Positions 11,998 through 63,634 of a stretch of DNA of 64,000 bases are shown here, one piece after another. The number at the start of each line of letters is the position of its first letter. Position 1 is the stretch's first letter. The stretch lies in NCBI RefSeq assembly GCF_036898095.1, contig NC_090746.1, positions 112,741,987 through 112,805,986 of the forward strand. The letters are read 5' to 3'. The notes beneath the pieces were generated by a model that worked only from the letters and a program-made list of their open reading frames with translations, searched no databases and had not been told where the DNA came from. This stretch comes from Palaemon carinicauda (taxonomy: Eukaryota > Arthropoda > Malacostraca > Decapoda > Palaemonidae). Position numbers and translations under genes: made by a program.

Positions 11998-12235
11998 TAA
12001 GTAATTTGTATTTTTCCTAACAGTACTTACCTCGAACTACTTTCTTAGGAGTATCTGGGATCTCCTCCCTATCCGACCCAGAATTTTGCGTAGTTCCCCC
12101 TATCTCAACTTCCCTTGTTGGGTCGCCCCGTGGTGGATGGACACTCGCCCTGAGGCGACCCTGGGTCAGCTTACGAGTGTGTGCTGCTAGGTCTGACTCG
12201 TCAGTAAGCATCTGGTCGCGGCGTAGATAACCTAA
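11998..12235. repeat. Dispersed repeat with donor-like motif
   Basis: TTTGTATTTTTCCTAAC then ACTTACCTCGAACTACTTTC and GGATCTCCTCCC. A diverged inverted copy lies at about 47500-47870 (GAAAGTGGTTCGAGGTAAGT). The end resembles DIRS-like termini; classification uncertain. Confidence 0.5.
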
Positions 12236-12529
12236 GCTGTATTTCCTTTTGATGGAACTTTCTCATAAAAACATTTCAATTGAATTTAACTTAAGTACTG
12301 TACCTTGAAGATGACATTTGCCTCTTGAAGGCATAATTATTACAACGGAAGCAACTTGGAAATGTTAATGTCTTTCTTGGATTGATTTTAGTGCTGCCTC
12401 TTGATATGAACAAATACCATATGAAAAGTAAATATAATTATTTCTTACCTTTTGATCTGCCAGCTTTCTTTCTAAATGTCTAAAAAGTGCTTTACACTAC
12501 AAAGGATACAAATATTCGCAGAAAAAGGT

Positions 12530-14858
12530 AATTTATTTATTTCAACATGTCATGTTAAAAGATTTGTGCACATAAAGATTCAAATTACAAAAGTCAAAAC
12601 TAAAAATATGACTTAATACTCAAAGATGGAGAACCAAATAAATACTGTACTGTAACAAAGTGCAAACTACATTGGTTAATCCATAAAAACCACTACCAAA
12701 ATCTAACTGTAATAAATAAGTACTGTACATGGTAATATTCCCTGTTAATAGTATTTCAAAACATGACAAAACAAATTGTAAAATCATGTGCTAAGGTTAC
12801 AAAAGAAATTTGTTCTTTACAAGTTACATTGCAACTCTTAAAAACAATGAACATTAAATGAATCAAACATAATCCCAAAAGCCTCAACCAATCTAATAAG
12901 ACCACACCAGGGACGGCTCTCATGAAATGCTGGTGCAGTGTACAGAACAACCTCGACATACACTACCTATTAATGCCATATTAATAAGTGAAGAATAATG
13001 ATTAGCCAGCATCATCAATTCTACAATTAATAAAATGCTTCTTTTTATTTAATTCACGAAAGGAAAGAATATCTTAGAACTACCTGGAATGCTTGCCTAG
13101 ATGCTAATGTGATCCCAACTGTTAGTACTTTAAAGTACGTTTAAATTTATAGCTAATTCCTATTCTACTTGATCACGTTAGTTCCTTATTTGTACTCAAC
13201 CTGGCAACCCCTTCACCCTAATGCACTTACAGCACTAGTTAAAGCTAACTATCAGAGCCCTAGCAACGGCACCCAATACACTTTTCTCGAGAAGTGCTTG
13301 TTGTATCATGTTGCGAACATTGTATCATTGCATGTATATCAAAACAAGGCCAGTCAGCAACAATCTATTTATGCATGCTACACAATGTATCGGTTGTATG
13401 AAAAATACAGTTTTAAATCCTATAGACTGCTAAGAAGAATACTGACAATTCACAGTAATAAATGCTGAAGTACTGAACTACAATTATTTCAAGTATTTTG
13501 CAAGCAAGAATTTATATTTCCAAATATCATTCTTAAATTAAAACTAATATTGAAGATTTTCCATCTATCATGCTTACAATATCCTCAGAGAGCATAGATG
13601 GTAGATAAGAAATAAAAAAAAAAATCTGCTATTGCTTGACATACTTTAGTTTTCATCCCAAGTCTTCAATACAATTTCTTCAAAAGCAGAACAAAAAACA
13701 TACTGATATATCTATAGATTAAAAATTCCGTTTCTTCCAATCTAAAGCATACACTATACTGCACATTTCCCCCATTTACCTCACTACACATCAGCTTTTC
13801 ATCTCCCTCTCCATTCTAATAGCTGTTCATTTCATATTTTACGCAAACGTGCATGTCAGTCCTCTACCCTCTAATTAAGTCTGAATCTGAGCCAGCCATA
13901 CCCGTTTGTACTTGGAAGTGTGTGCATCATCCATATACCATTCGTTATTTCTAAAAGGTTAGCTGAAAGGGGCATTTGTGACCACAGAAGGATGGTGAGT
14001 GGAAGTTGAGTGAAAGATTAACTTGTTATCAATGTGATAAAAAGCTGATCATTTACTATAATCCCTTTCATTTTAAATTCGGCTTCATTTAATCCGTTTC
14101 CTCCCATTACGTAAAGCTTCCAAGCCTTTCCTACAAATACTGTACAACAGTAAATTTTTAAATACTACTTGAACTATAATTCCTTGTAAATGTATTTCCA
14201 TACTTTTGAGATCTTTAATATATTAAAAGTTACAACTACATCTAATTTGTGCATTCATAAATTACCAAAAATTAATCCACTGAATTGCTGACCTTCAGAA
14301 GATTTGTAAACATACAAAAGGTAGCACTAGAGAGCACAAAACCTTAAGAAAATAAGATACTTCAATAAACAATCACAGCTGGTTATTTGAATAATGCCAC
14401 ACATGAAGTCAGGGTGAAGGGGCCTTAATAACATGGAGCACAGAAATACAAAAAATTGAATACTAAAACTAGCATAACTAACCCCACCTGCCAGTTTCGA
14501 GATTCTCCTGACCTTAAAACTGATAGAAAGGCTTATGAGATACAAAAAAATTGGAAGAGACTACAGATTTTTCCACAGTTGACTTTCCACAAGGATGAAC
14601 TATATATTATAACAAGTATAGGCATAACAAATAACAACATAAACCAAGAACAAGTTTTAAAAGATAAATAAGATCATTTGACACTTATCACTCAAATAAT
14701 AAGCAACGAAATAATCCTCAAAATTAGATATATTACCTAACAGTTAAATCTGAGATTGGACCACATAGTACTGTACATTACTTGTCCATGGTGGTAAGTA
14801 ATTTCCAACAAATATTCAAATACTAACAACCATTATAAAAACTAATGCATTCACTTAT
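12530..14858 (-). other. Probable PDIA5 3' UTR
   Basis: AT-rich sequence follows the stop codon with no convincing ORF and no recognised transposon. Minus-strand AATAAA hexamers occur at about 13044-13049 and repeatedly near 12529-12542. The extent is an inference from these signals; nothing shows which is used. Confidence 0.3.
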
Positions 14859-54967
<40,109 letters not shown>

Positions 54968-55040
54968 AATAACATTTATCCACCGATAATACACGTCAAA
55001 CCTCAATCTCATTGAGATTGAAATTTTTTTGGCAGAAATG
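54968..55040 (-). promoter_or_regulatory. PDIA5 5' leader with an overlapping upstream ATG
   Basis: Immediately upstream of the start codon the minus strand carries ATG at 54973-54975, 8 nt before the main ATG. It opens an 11-codon frame (including stop) that overlaps the main start out of frame. A short palindrome (CAATCTCATTGAGATTG) sits at about 55002-55018. No clear TATA box was identified, and the transcription start is unknown. Confidence 0.3.
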
Positions 55041-55043
55041 TTC

Positions 55044-55356
55044 AGGAATATATATTATAAATTTACTTATAAAAATAATTCATATTTTATTATTTATATA
55101 TTCTATAATAATAACTGTTTTAAGCAAATATAAAATTTCCGAAAAATATTTGTATAATCAAATTGAATATGCAGACGTATCTAGATGTTGCAGTGGCCGG
55201 GGAATATATATCATAAATTTACTTATAAAAATTATTCATATTTTACTATTTATATATTTCACAGCGATAACTGCTTTAAGCAAATATAAAAATGCCAAAA
55301 ATATTTGTATAATCAAATTGAACATGCAGACGTATCTAGATGTTGCAGTGGCCTTA
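55044..55356. repeat. Tandem duplication, ~156 bp x 2
   Basis: GGAATATATATTATAAATTT... to ...CTAGATGTTGCAGTGGCC repeats once with ~90% identity by eye. Upstream of PDIA5. Confidence 0.85.
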
Positions 55357-56310
55357 GAAAGTGACGTCATTGGACTGCTAGGAGGCCATAATACCACTCT
55401 CCAAATATTTTACATAAAAATCATTTGTGTCTGCTATATAGTTCTTACAAGTCAAACATGTGAAAAATGCAAATACATTTCTATTTTTGATGCTATTCTT
55501 ATTTGTTAATAATATGATATTTAAAATGAAATAGATCAGTTGTTAAAATCAGGTGTAATAGCAGACTACTCAAGATTAGGATGATGTATTCATTGGCTAA
55601 TGTGATGGGAACAAAATAAAAATATGGCAATTGTTCAAGCTTACAAACTTTCTTATTCATTTGGAAACTGTTGACATTAGGATTTAGAATATTTTTTGCT
55701 AAACTTTTGGCTTGAGTAACTCATTTTATAATTTTATTGACGCAAAAATTCACAAAGTTTTAAAGGTAGATTGACAAAATACGTAATATGTCCTATTTCT
55801 AACCGATTGTTATGTCTTTCAGATTATTTTAGAACGACTCATTTGCGAGGACCATCATTAAAACAGGATATTCGCAGTGAGTTCTACTGTTTTTTGACAT
55901 TCAGGGGGTTAACAAATTTACCTGTAATATTAACAGTGATTTTTTTTTACTTCTGAATATAAATTGGTCTAAATTATTTCGCAAATATCATAAATAATTC
56001 TGTTTGAAGCTAAGACTAAAGAATTTGGCGTTTACATTTATGGAAAAAAAAATGTGTATATTTGAGCATTGTATATTTTAATTTCATCTTTTTTTTCGTG
56101 ACTTAGATAATTAAAAAATTTAACCCATAAAAATAATACAATTAGAAGACTGAAAATGTATTTTATGTCTTCCCTACCGGGCTACCTGTACCGAGAGTCC
56201 CATAAAATTAAATTTATTGGTGGATGTGTTTTCAACGTTTCAGGGCGCTTGTAGATTTCTTTAATGTTATTGCAAAAACAGTGACTACTGTTTTTATAAC
56301 ACAATAAATT
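55357..56310. other. PDIA5-CCT8 intergenic stretch, nothing recognised
   Basis: AT-rich, short chance frames only. Confidence 0.5.
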
Positions 56311-56321
56311 AATGGCCATAA

Positions 56322-56659
<338 letters not shown>

Positions 56660-56859
56660 CATATCCTTTGTTTACAATAGAAATTGTTGAAGTTTTACAA
56701 CCATCACTCATATTTCCTCACTGGTTTGATTAAGCATTTTATTTTATAGTAACTCACTACTTTTACTACCTTCATCCACTGCAGCTGCCTTTATCCTTTT
56801 AAATTCAGCTTTACACTCTTCTTCCTGGTTTAATGGATGGATTAAGATTGCCCAGAGCT

Positions 56860-57185
56860 TTAGGGTTGTTGTGGCCTGATTGGTAACGTCTCTGCCTGGT
56901 GTTTGCCAGCCCGGGGTTCGAGTCTCGCTCAATCTCGTTAGTGCCATTAGTGTCTGCAACCTTACCATCCTTGTGAGCTAAGGTTGGGGGGAGCCTATAG
57001 GTCTATCTGTTGAGTCATCAGCAGCCATTTGCCTGGCCCTCCCTGGTCCTAGCTTGGGTGGAGAGGGGGCTTGGGCGCTGATCATATAAAATATGGCCAG
57101 TCTCTAGGGCATTGTCCTGCTTGCTAGGGCAATGTCACTGTCCCTTGCCTCTGCCATTCATGAGCGACCTTAAAACCTGCGAGGC
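56860..57185 (+). mobile_element. tRNA-derived SINE
   Basis: The head has a polymerase III A box (TGGCCTGATTGG, about 56872-56883) and B box (GGTTCGAGTCT, about 56915-56925) with tRNA-like spacing. A family-specific body follows (TGTGAGCTAAGG, GGAGCCTATAGGTCTA, CTGGCCCTCCCTGGTCCTAG) and a 3' part ending near ATTCATGAGCGACC. A second copy lies at 5981-6157. Confidence 0.75.
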
Positions 57186-57639
57186 TGTGACCAATGACCA
57201 TAGCCTTCACTGGTTACATGTAAATGCCAAGCATCTGAAATGTAGACCTCCTCTATCCTGTAGAAATTCTATCAGCTCACCGCTTGTCAAACAATATAGT
57301 TCTAGTTTTACCCAATTGTCTTATAAACTACAATATCAGAACTTTCCGTGGATAAACTAAATTTCTAATTTTCCTTTTAAACTTTTACAAGACAACTTAT
57401 CCTTTTAGTGTAATTTCCATTATCATTACGCTTTGCATCAGCTGGTCAATTCTACTGCTTCAAGTTCTACATTGGGGTCTACTAACAACTTTGTTTATTC
57501 AGCTTTATCTATGCATTTTAGGAAACTGTTGATCATAAAGCATAAAGTTAACATAATGGTGGTTTTTTACTTCAGTGACTATCTAATTACTCAGTATCAC
57601 AACTTTCGAATTGTAAACAAAATACTAATGAAGTAAAAA

Positions 57640-57820
57640 AAAAAAACGGATTATGAACGAAGCGAAAAATCTATTTTTGGGTGAGATGGCCATGTCATCC
57701 TGATGGAAGGTTCCTTCAGTAGCTTCCTTTGGATATATATGACTGGTAGTCATATATATCCAAAGGAAGCTACTGAAGGAACCTTCCATCAGGACGACAT
57801 GGCCTGAGCCCCCCAAAAAA
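57640..57820. repeat. Near-perfect foldback repeat
   Basis: 57688-57804 forms two 57-bp arms around a 3-bp loop with one visible mismatch (GGCCATGTCATCC against GGACGACATGGCC). Flanked by GCGAAAAATCTATTTTTGGG. Probably a foldback transposon fragment. Confidence 0.75.
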
Positions 57821-58139
57821 AATCATATAAGAATAGCACTGTGGGTATCTTGATAAGATCTTAGATGGATCAAGCCAGAGAGAATACTGCATCATATTTG
57901 TTTTCATAAATGGTAATTTTTTACTGTCTGGGTACTAAGATGTTGTCATGTTTTACCATTTTATAACTAATTCAAGCAAATTTTCCATCAGAAATAGATC
58001 CACTTACATTTGTTATATGTTCACATCATATTCAAGACTTCCTCAAACTTAATCTAACTTAAAATTATTTTTGGTAAGATGTTGAATTTAATTGAATTTA
58101 ATGATTTGGGCTACGTAGCTCAGAACTGGGACTTGTGAG

Positions 58140-59270
58140 CCCATTATTATTATTATTATTATTATTACTATCCAAGCTATAACCCTAGTTGGAAAAGCAA
58201 GATGCTATAAGCCCAGGGGCTCCAACAGGGAAAAATAGCCCAGTGAGGAAAGGAAATAAGGAAATAAATAAATGAAGAGAACAAATTAACAATAAATCAT
58301 TCTAAAATAAGAAACAACGTCAAAACAGACATGTCATATAATAAATTATCAACAACATCAAAAACAAATATGTCATAAATAAACTATAAAAAGACTATGT
58401 CCGCCTGGTCAACAAAAAAGCATTTGCTCCAACTTTGAACTTTTGAAGTTCTACTGATTCAACCACCCGATTAGGAAGATCATTCCACAACTTGGTCACA
58501 GCTGGAATAAAACTTCTAGAGTACTGCGTAGTATTGAGCCTCGTGATGGAGAAGGCCTGGCTATTAGAATTAACTGCCTGCCTAGTATTACGAACAGGAT
58601 AGAATTGTCCAGGGAGATCTGAATGTAAAGGATGGTCAGAGTTATGAAAAATCTTATGCAACATGCATAATGAACTAATTGAACGACGGTGCCAGAGATT
58701 AATATCTAGATCAGGAATAAGAAATTTAATAGACCGTAAGTTTCTGTCCAACAAATTAAGATGAGAATCAGCAGCTGAAGACCAGACAGGAGAACAATAC
58801 TCAAAACAAGGTAGAATGAAAGAATTAAAACACTTCTTCAGAATAGATTGATCACCGAAAATCTTGAAAGACTTTCTCAATAAGCCTATTTTTTGTGAAA
58901 TTGAAGAAGACACAGACCTTATATGTTTCTCAAAAGTAAATTTACTGTCGAGAATCACCCCTAAAATTTTGAAAGAGTCATACATATTCAAAGAAACATT
59001 ATCAATACTGAGATCCGGATGTTGAGGAACCACCGTCCTTGACGTACTTACAATCATACTTTGAGTTTTGTTAGGATTCAACTTTATACCCCATAATTTG
59101 CACCATGCACTAATTCTAGCTAAATCTCTATTAAGGGATTCACCAACCCTAGATCTACATTCAGGGGATGGAATTGATGCAAAGAGAGTAGCATCATCTG
59201 CATATGCAACAAGCTTGTTTTCTAGGCCAAACCACATGTCATGTGTATATAGTATGAACATTCAGTGACC
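58140..59270 (-). mobile_element. CR1-like non-LTR retrotransposon, 5' truncated
   Basis: The minus strand has a 288-codon RT C-terminal ORF (59261-58395), then a ~250-bp 3' UTR (CCAGTGAGG, TAAGCCCAGGGGCTCC, AACCCTAGTTGGAAAAGCA on the plus strand) ending in (ATT)n at 58142-58166. The microsatellite tail fits CR1/L2-type elements. The same 3' end recurs at 3203-3480, 15392-15530/20349-20500 and 59935-60030. Confidence 0.8.
58395..59261 (-). CDS. CR1-like reverse transcriptase, C-terminal part (288 aa)
   Basis: Begins inside RT: NKLVAYADDATLFASI carries the YADD catalytic box, then WGIKLNPNKTQSMIV, FKILGVILDSKFTFEKHI and the post-RT region FILPCFEYCSPVWSS, LLDRNLRSIKFL, SFIPAVTKLWNDLPN. The palm N-terminal part and endonuclease are missing (5' truncation at about 59270). 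The frame is open through the stop, so the copy is fairly young. It cannot be functional alone. Confidence 0.85.
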   Translation of the reverse strand: MFILYTHDMWFGLENKLVAYADDATLFASIPSPECRSRVGESLNRDLARISAWCKLWGIKLNPNKTQSMIVSTSRTVVPQHPDLSIDNVSLNMYDSFKILGVILDSKFTFEKHIRSVSSSISQKIGLLRKSFKIFGDQSILKKCFNSFILPCFEYCSPVWSSAADSHLNLLDRNLRSIKFLIPDLDINLWHRRSISSLCMLHKIFHNSDHPLHSDLPGQFYPVRNTRQAVNSNSQAFSITRLNTTQYSRSFIPAVTKLWNDLPNRVVESVELQKFKVGANAFLLTRRT

Positions 59271-59439
59271 AAGAGCATCTAGGGTAAAACTCTCAGTTAT
59301 ACTGAGGTAAAAGTTATGAGAGCTTGGATAGAAAGATAGAAGAAAGAAGCAAATACCGTGGTAGAGTAGAAGGATATAATGGAAGTGCAACTAGGGGCCG
59401 AAGGAACAACACATACCCTTCTGTATTGCCCGCAGTGAT

Positions 59440-60030
59440 CAATTTAGCCTGAAGAAGTGTTTTAATTCTTTCATTCCAGTTTCAAATATTATTTTCCTGT
59501 ATGGTCCTGCTGAATCTCATCTTAATTTGATAGTCAAAAAAATTGTCTTAAATTTCTTATTCCCGATCTAGATATCAATCTCTGGCACCATCGTTCCGTT
59601 ACTGTAGTTTCTTAAGCATGTTGTATAAGAATTTTCATAAATGACCAAATTTTGCAGTTCTTCCCATCCTGTACATAGTACTAGTTATGTAGTTAAATCT
59701 AAGTCATTTCTTCTTCACTAAACAGTATTTTAAGTTTTATTCAAGCTGTTACCAGATTGTGGAATGATCTTTATCTTGCAGTTGAATCAGTGGAATTTCA
59801 ATAATTTAACCTTGCAGCAAATGTTAAATAGGCTTACATAAATCTTACTTCATAGTTTGAATATGACAGATCTATTTTAACATTATTACGGATCTTAAGA
59901 TATTTCATAATCATTGCATCTAATGTAGTGCATTTCATTGTTTCCTTTCTTCACCGAGCTATTTTTCCTTGTTGGAGCCCTTGGGCTCATAGCATCCTAC
60001 TTTCCCAACTGGGGTTGTAGTTTAGCTAAT
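59440..60030 (+). pseudogene. Decayed CR1-like copy on the opposite strand
   Basis: The plus strand decodes with stops to IPDLDINLWHHRS, matching IPDLDINLWHRRS of the adjacent minus-strand copy, and further on to a match of the ...VTKLWNDL region (TTGTGGAATGATCTT). It ends with the same 3' UTR at 59935-60030 (GAGCTATTTTTCCTTGTTGG). Confidence 0.7.
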
Positions 60031-60436
60031 AATATTGTGGCAGGTAAGGTGCTGGAATTGGATTTGTTCATTAAATTTAGGCCATTTATACAAATGCTGA
60101 GGAAAGGAGAGGAAGGCGTTTCAGCATTAAGGTGTTACCGAGGGAAACCAATCACCTCTCCTCATAGTAGAATTTTAACAGATTGGACAAGATGGATTTT
60201 TTCTTTTATTTGGGCTACAATAGTCAGGCGCTTGGGCCTGTCCAGTAATTCAGCTATGGAAGTGGGAGGAAACCCTGCAGTTACTCTTTGAAGTAATAGT
60301 TAAGAGAGGTTGGATAGCTTTAGCTACAGGAAAAATAAAAGGTAGCAGGAACAGATGTAAAGTACAAGGTTAATAGTAGGTGCAGTTAAGGCCAAGGAAC
60401 AATGCATAAAAAAAAAAGCACCAACTGCAACATCCC

Positions 60437-60743
60437 TTAACCCTTTTACCCCCAAAAGGACGTACTGGTACGTTTCACAAAACCCATCCCTTTACCCCCA
60501 TGGACGTACCGGTACGTCCTTGCAAAAAAATGCTATAAAAATTTACATTTTTTATATTTTTGAATTTTTTGAAAAAATTCGCATTTTCCAAGAGAATGAG
60601 ACCAAAATGACCTCTCTATGACAAAAATTAAGGCTGTTAGAGCAATTTAAAAAAAATATACTGCAAAATGTGCTGGGAAAAAAATAACCCCTTGGGGGTT
60701 AAGGGTTGGAAATTTCCAAAGAGCCTGGGGGTAAAAGGGATAA
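60437..60743. mobile_element. TTAA-flanked MITE, copy 5
   Basis: Same orientation as copy 1. Left TTAA intact, right target now reads ATAA. It contains the perfect palindrome GGACGTACCGGTACGTCC. Between CCT8 and the CR1 copies. Confidence 0.82.
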
Positions 60744-61402
60744 GGGTCATTGGAGAGAATTCTCTTCTAATTGACTGGATTGAAAATAAAATTCAGACGA
60801 AAGGCACGACACCAGAACCAGATTGATCATTCAGTACCCCTGTCTTTAAATGGAATAAATTTCTAATTTTCTTTGCATTCTTCTGTAAAAGAAACGAGCA
60901 ATATAACGGAGAAGTTCTTTATTGTAATTTTCAAACCTGATCTTGTTTAAAACATATCAACCACCTCCTAGACTTTTGTTCATAACTACATAACTATTCA
61001 TTAGATATGACAACCGACTACTTTTTAGTCAGTTTAATAATGCTCTCAATTTTGAGTTTATCTATTTCAAAGGTTACTACCTGTATCTTCTATGTAAATT
61101 AATTTTTGCCATAAACCTATGGTGAGTTTTTATCATTTCTACTGTTATACCACTAATTGTCAATCAACATTTTAAAGGTTGAGAGAAAGCTAAGACTTCT
61201 TCAGATAATTTATTAATATAAAAAGCGTGCAAGTTCATGTTACATCGTCGATTGCCGATGGGTATCTTTTTAAATCACCTACTTGGCAAACCACTTCTTC
61301 AGGTAGTTAATTAGGAAATAAAGTCCTGATGAAAGCTAGTAAACAGCATTAAGTTAATAGACAAGGCCAAAATATAAAGACACCCTACAATAAACCCAAT
61401 GC

Positions 61403-61693
61403 TTAATCATCATCAGGATCCTGGGGTCCCATTCCTCGGGCTTTGGGGCCGCCAGCTCTCTTCGCCATTATTATCTGGTCTACCCTCAAAATTTCAATAG
61501 CCGCTGATGAAGAATATTTCAGGGCCCAGTACTTGGTAAGGAACAGATCAAATATTTCCTTCTCGCATGCATCCAGCACGGCAACACCTTCTCCCTCGCA
61601 GTCAAAGCCGGCATTTTTCTTGCCCTCTGTGTGCGCAGCTAATAAATTGGACAAAACTTCTTGATCAGGAGCACCACAGTTATCAGCTAACAC
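61403..61693 (-). CDS. CCT8: CCT8 last exon
   Basis: This exon encodes 96 residues from VLADNCGAPDQEVLS through VDQIIMAKRAGG to the acidic end, then TAA. The acceptor is TTTACAG. A minus-strand AATAAA at 61209-61214 is a candidate polyadenylation signal about 190 nt past the stop. A palindromic MITE sits about 40 bp into the upstream intron. Confidence 0.95.
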   Translation of the reverse strand: MLADNCGAPDQEVLSNLLAAHTEGKKNAGFDCEGEGVAVLDACEKEIFDLFLTKYWALKYSSSAAIEILRVDQIIMAKRAGGPKARGMGPQDPDDD

Positions 61694-63634
61694 CTGTAAA
61701 TAGTTGAATTTCATAAAAAATTACATCACTACAGTATAGTCAATTTCTTTTAGCGAGGCATATTTGCACAGACTCGCAGCGGTGCCCTTTCAACTCGGAA
61801 AAGTTTCCTGATCGCTGATTGGTTGGACAAGATAAGTCTAACCAATCAGCGACCAGGAAACTTTTCCGAGCTAAAAGGGCACCGTTGCAAGTCAGTGCAA
61901 ATATGACTCGCTAAAAGAAATGGACTATAGGTAAAGATCAAATCTATATCATTACATGGAAATATATTGTCATTGATAATTAAAACTGTCCTGCTATTAA
62001 TGCATAGTACCTGTATACTAAAATTAAGCTATTTTGAAAAAATACATCATTCCATAGCATAGCTACACTTTATACTACTGTATATAAACATGGAGAAATA
62101 AAATGGCAGAATTTATTAACTGAAAAGTTTAAAAATACAACTTATTACAGAAATATGAGGAAATTATCATCTTCAACAATATAAAGTAACAATCTAATTC
62201 CCTTACTTTAGGGAACACCCTGAGAGCTTCAGCGTAATTCTTAATAGCGTACTGTTCTAGGCCTGGACACTGAGAGCCATATTGCTCTATTATTCTGCTA
62301 AGTTCTACTTCAGTGCTGCCTGCACCTGGAACACACTTTCCATCCTGAAAAAAAAAAGACATGGCATCAAACCTATTTATCCTAAAAATAATTTTCTATA
62401 TTATACAGTAGTAAGAACCCAATGTACGAGAATCTAAAAAATGAACATTTACATGAAATATATACATACATATACCAATTTTGGGGGGTAGCCGACATCA
62501 ACAAATGAAACAAAAACAAAAAAGGGGACCTCTACTCTCTACGTTCCTCCTAGCCTAACAAGGGACTCAACTGAGTTCAGCTGGTACTGCTAGGGGGTCA
62601 CAGCCCACCCTCCCCCATTATCCACCACAGATGAAGCTTCATAATGCTGAATACCCCATGAAATATATACAATAAAATCAATGTCTTGGCATACCCAAAA
62701 TTCAATGTCTTGACATACCAAGTATACAATACAAGTCTTGATTTACTATCAATCATTCTGCATTATATACCATTATATCACTGAATTCATAACAAAACTT
62801 TACAAAAATCTTTCATGGCTGGCCCAAAAACAGCCTTTCAAACCTATTACTAGTATTGCCATGAATTTTAACTTAAAAAAGATAAATACTATTAATTCAG
62901 AAATGTCAACTTCACGACCTCATGAAATTATAACTTACCCAACAGATCACAGGTTTAAAACAAATTTACAATAACTGTATAGACCAAATAGGCTGCAATT
63001 TTTTAGATAACTTTTTGAAGATGTGTCCAATAATTGTCATTAAGCCAATAAAATTTAGGCCTTTACATACATGTTGAACTGTTAGTGATGTACAACACTC
63101 TTCTCATTATAAATGGTTAGTTTAAATAGCTTAGAAATTATACCTGGACTCGGCTATACCTTAGTATTGCTACTCTCAAATTTGTTTGACTGCTGCATTA
63201 TAAAATTAGTTTAAAGATTCAATCTTTCTGGATTCCAGTATTTCCATGAGTAATTTAACTTGCAGCAACCCAAACCTTTTTAGTTACCAAGAGTAAATTC
63301 ATTAAAATCAATACCTTTCTTAAAGTAACCAAAGCTTAATTTGGTTTACCTAGCCTTCACACATGAAAAAGCCAATCTACTCATGGGTTTCTATTCCATA
63401 ATGGTGTTCCTATATCATCAAGAATGATAAAGGTAGACATAAGAAACAAGTAACTGCAACTGCTAAAAACCAATTAAGTTTAAATATCATCAAACATACA
63501 ACATTAACCTTACCCTGCACAAGCCCTTGAAAGTGTTCACAGCATCATCCACAGCGCGCTCAACGTCATCCATTAAATTATCAGTGGAGCCTCGGATCAC
63601 AATAGTTGCAATTCGGGATTCAGCCCCCTCTTGC
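61403..63634 (-). CDS. CCT8: CCT8 (chaperonin TCP-1 subunit theta), C-terminal part, three exons
   Basis: Three minus-strand exons (63514-63634, 62207-62344, 61403-61693) join with consistent phases and GT-AG sites to give the last 182 residues; the 5' part is past the right edge. Recognisable motifs are VIRGSTDNLMDDVERAVDDA, VPGAGSTEVELS, CPGLEQYAIKNYAEALR and LRVDQIIMAKRAGGPK, followed by a short acidic tail ending DDD. Known of the family: CCT8 is one of eight subunits of the cytosolic group II chaperonin TRiC/CCT, which folds actin, tubulin and other proteins using ATP. GSTDNLMDD and AGSTE belong to the intermediate and equatorial regions. It lies about 6.4 kb upstream of PDIA5 on the same strand. 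Confidence 0.95.
61735..61929. mobile_element. Palindromic MITE, copy 4
   Basis: Same family, starting about 40 bp inside the last CCT8 intron. Confidence 0.82.
62207..62344 (-). CDS. CCT8: CCT8 penultimate exon
   Basis: A 138-nt, phase 0-0 exon encoding 46 residues, DGKCVPGAGSTEVELS to ALRVFPK. The acceptor is a poly-T tract then CAG; the donor is GTAAGG. Confidence 0.95.
62457..62653 (-). mobile_element. RTE-like 3' fragment
   Basis: Tail TATACATACATATACC then GGGGGGTAGCCGACATCAAC and the 3' UTR to ATGAAGCTTCATAATGCTGA. In the CCT8 intron between the second- and third-last exons. A short stretch after the tail is deleted relative to other copies. Confidence 0.85.
63514..63634 (-). CDS. 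CCT8: CCT8 exon, third from last
   Basis: This exon encodes one leftover base plus 40 codons (QEGAESRIATIVIRGSTDNL through GLCR). The acceptor is TTTTTGCAG and the donor GTAAGG. It begins in phase 2, so the preceding exon outside the window must supply two bases. Confidence 0.93.

Noticed and set aside
13169..13468. 99-codon plus-strand ORF downstream of PDIA5
   Set aside because: No recognisable domain, AT-rich codon use; it lies in the probable PDIA5 3' UTR on the opposite strand.
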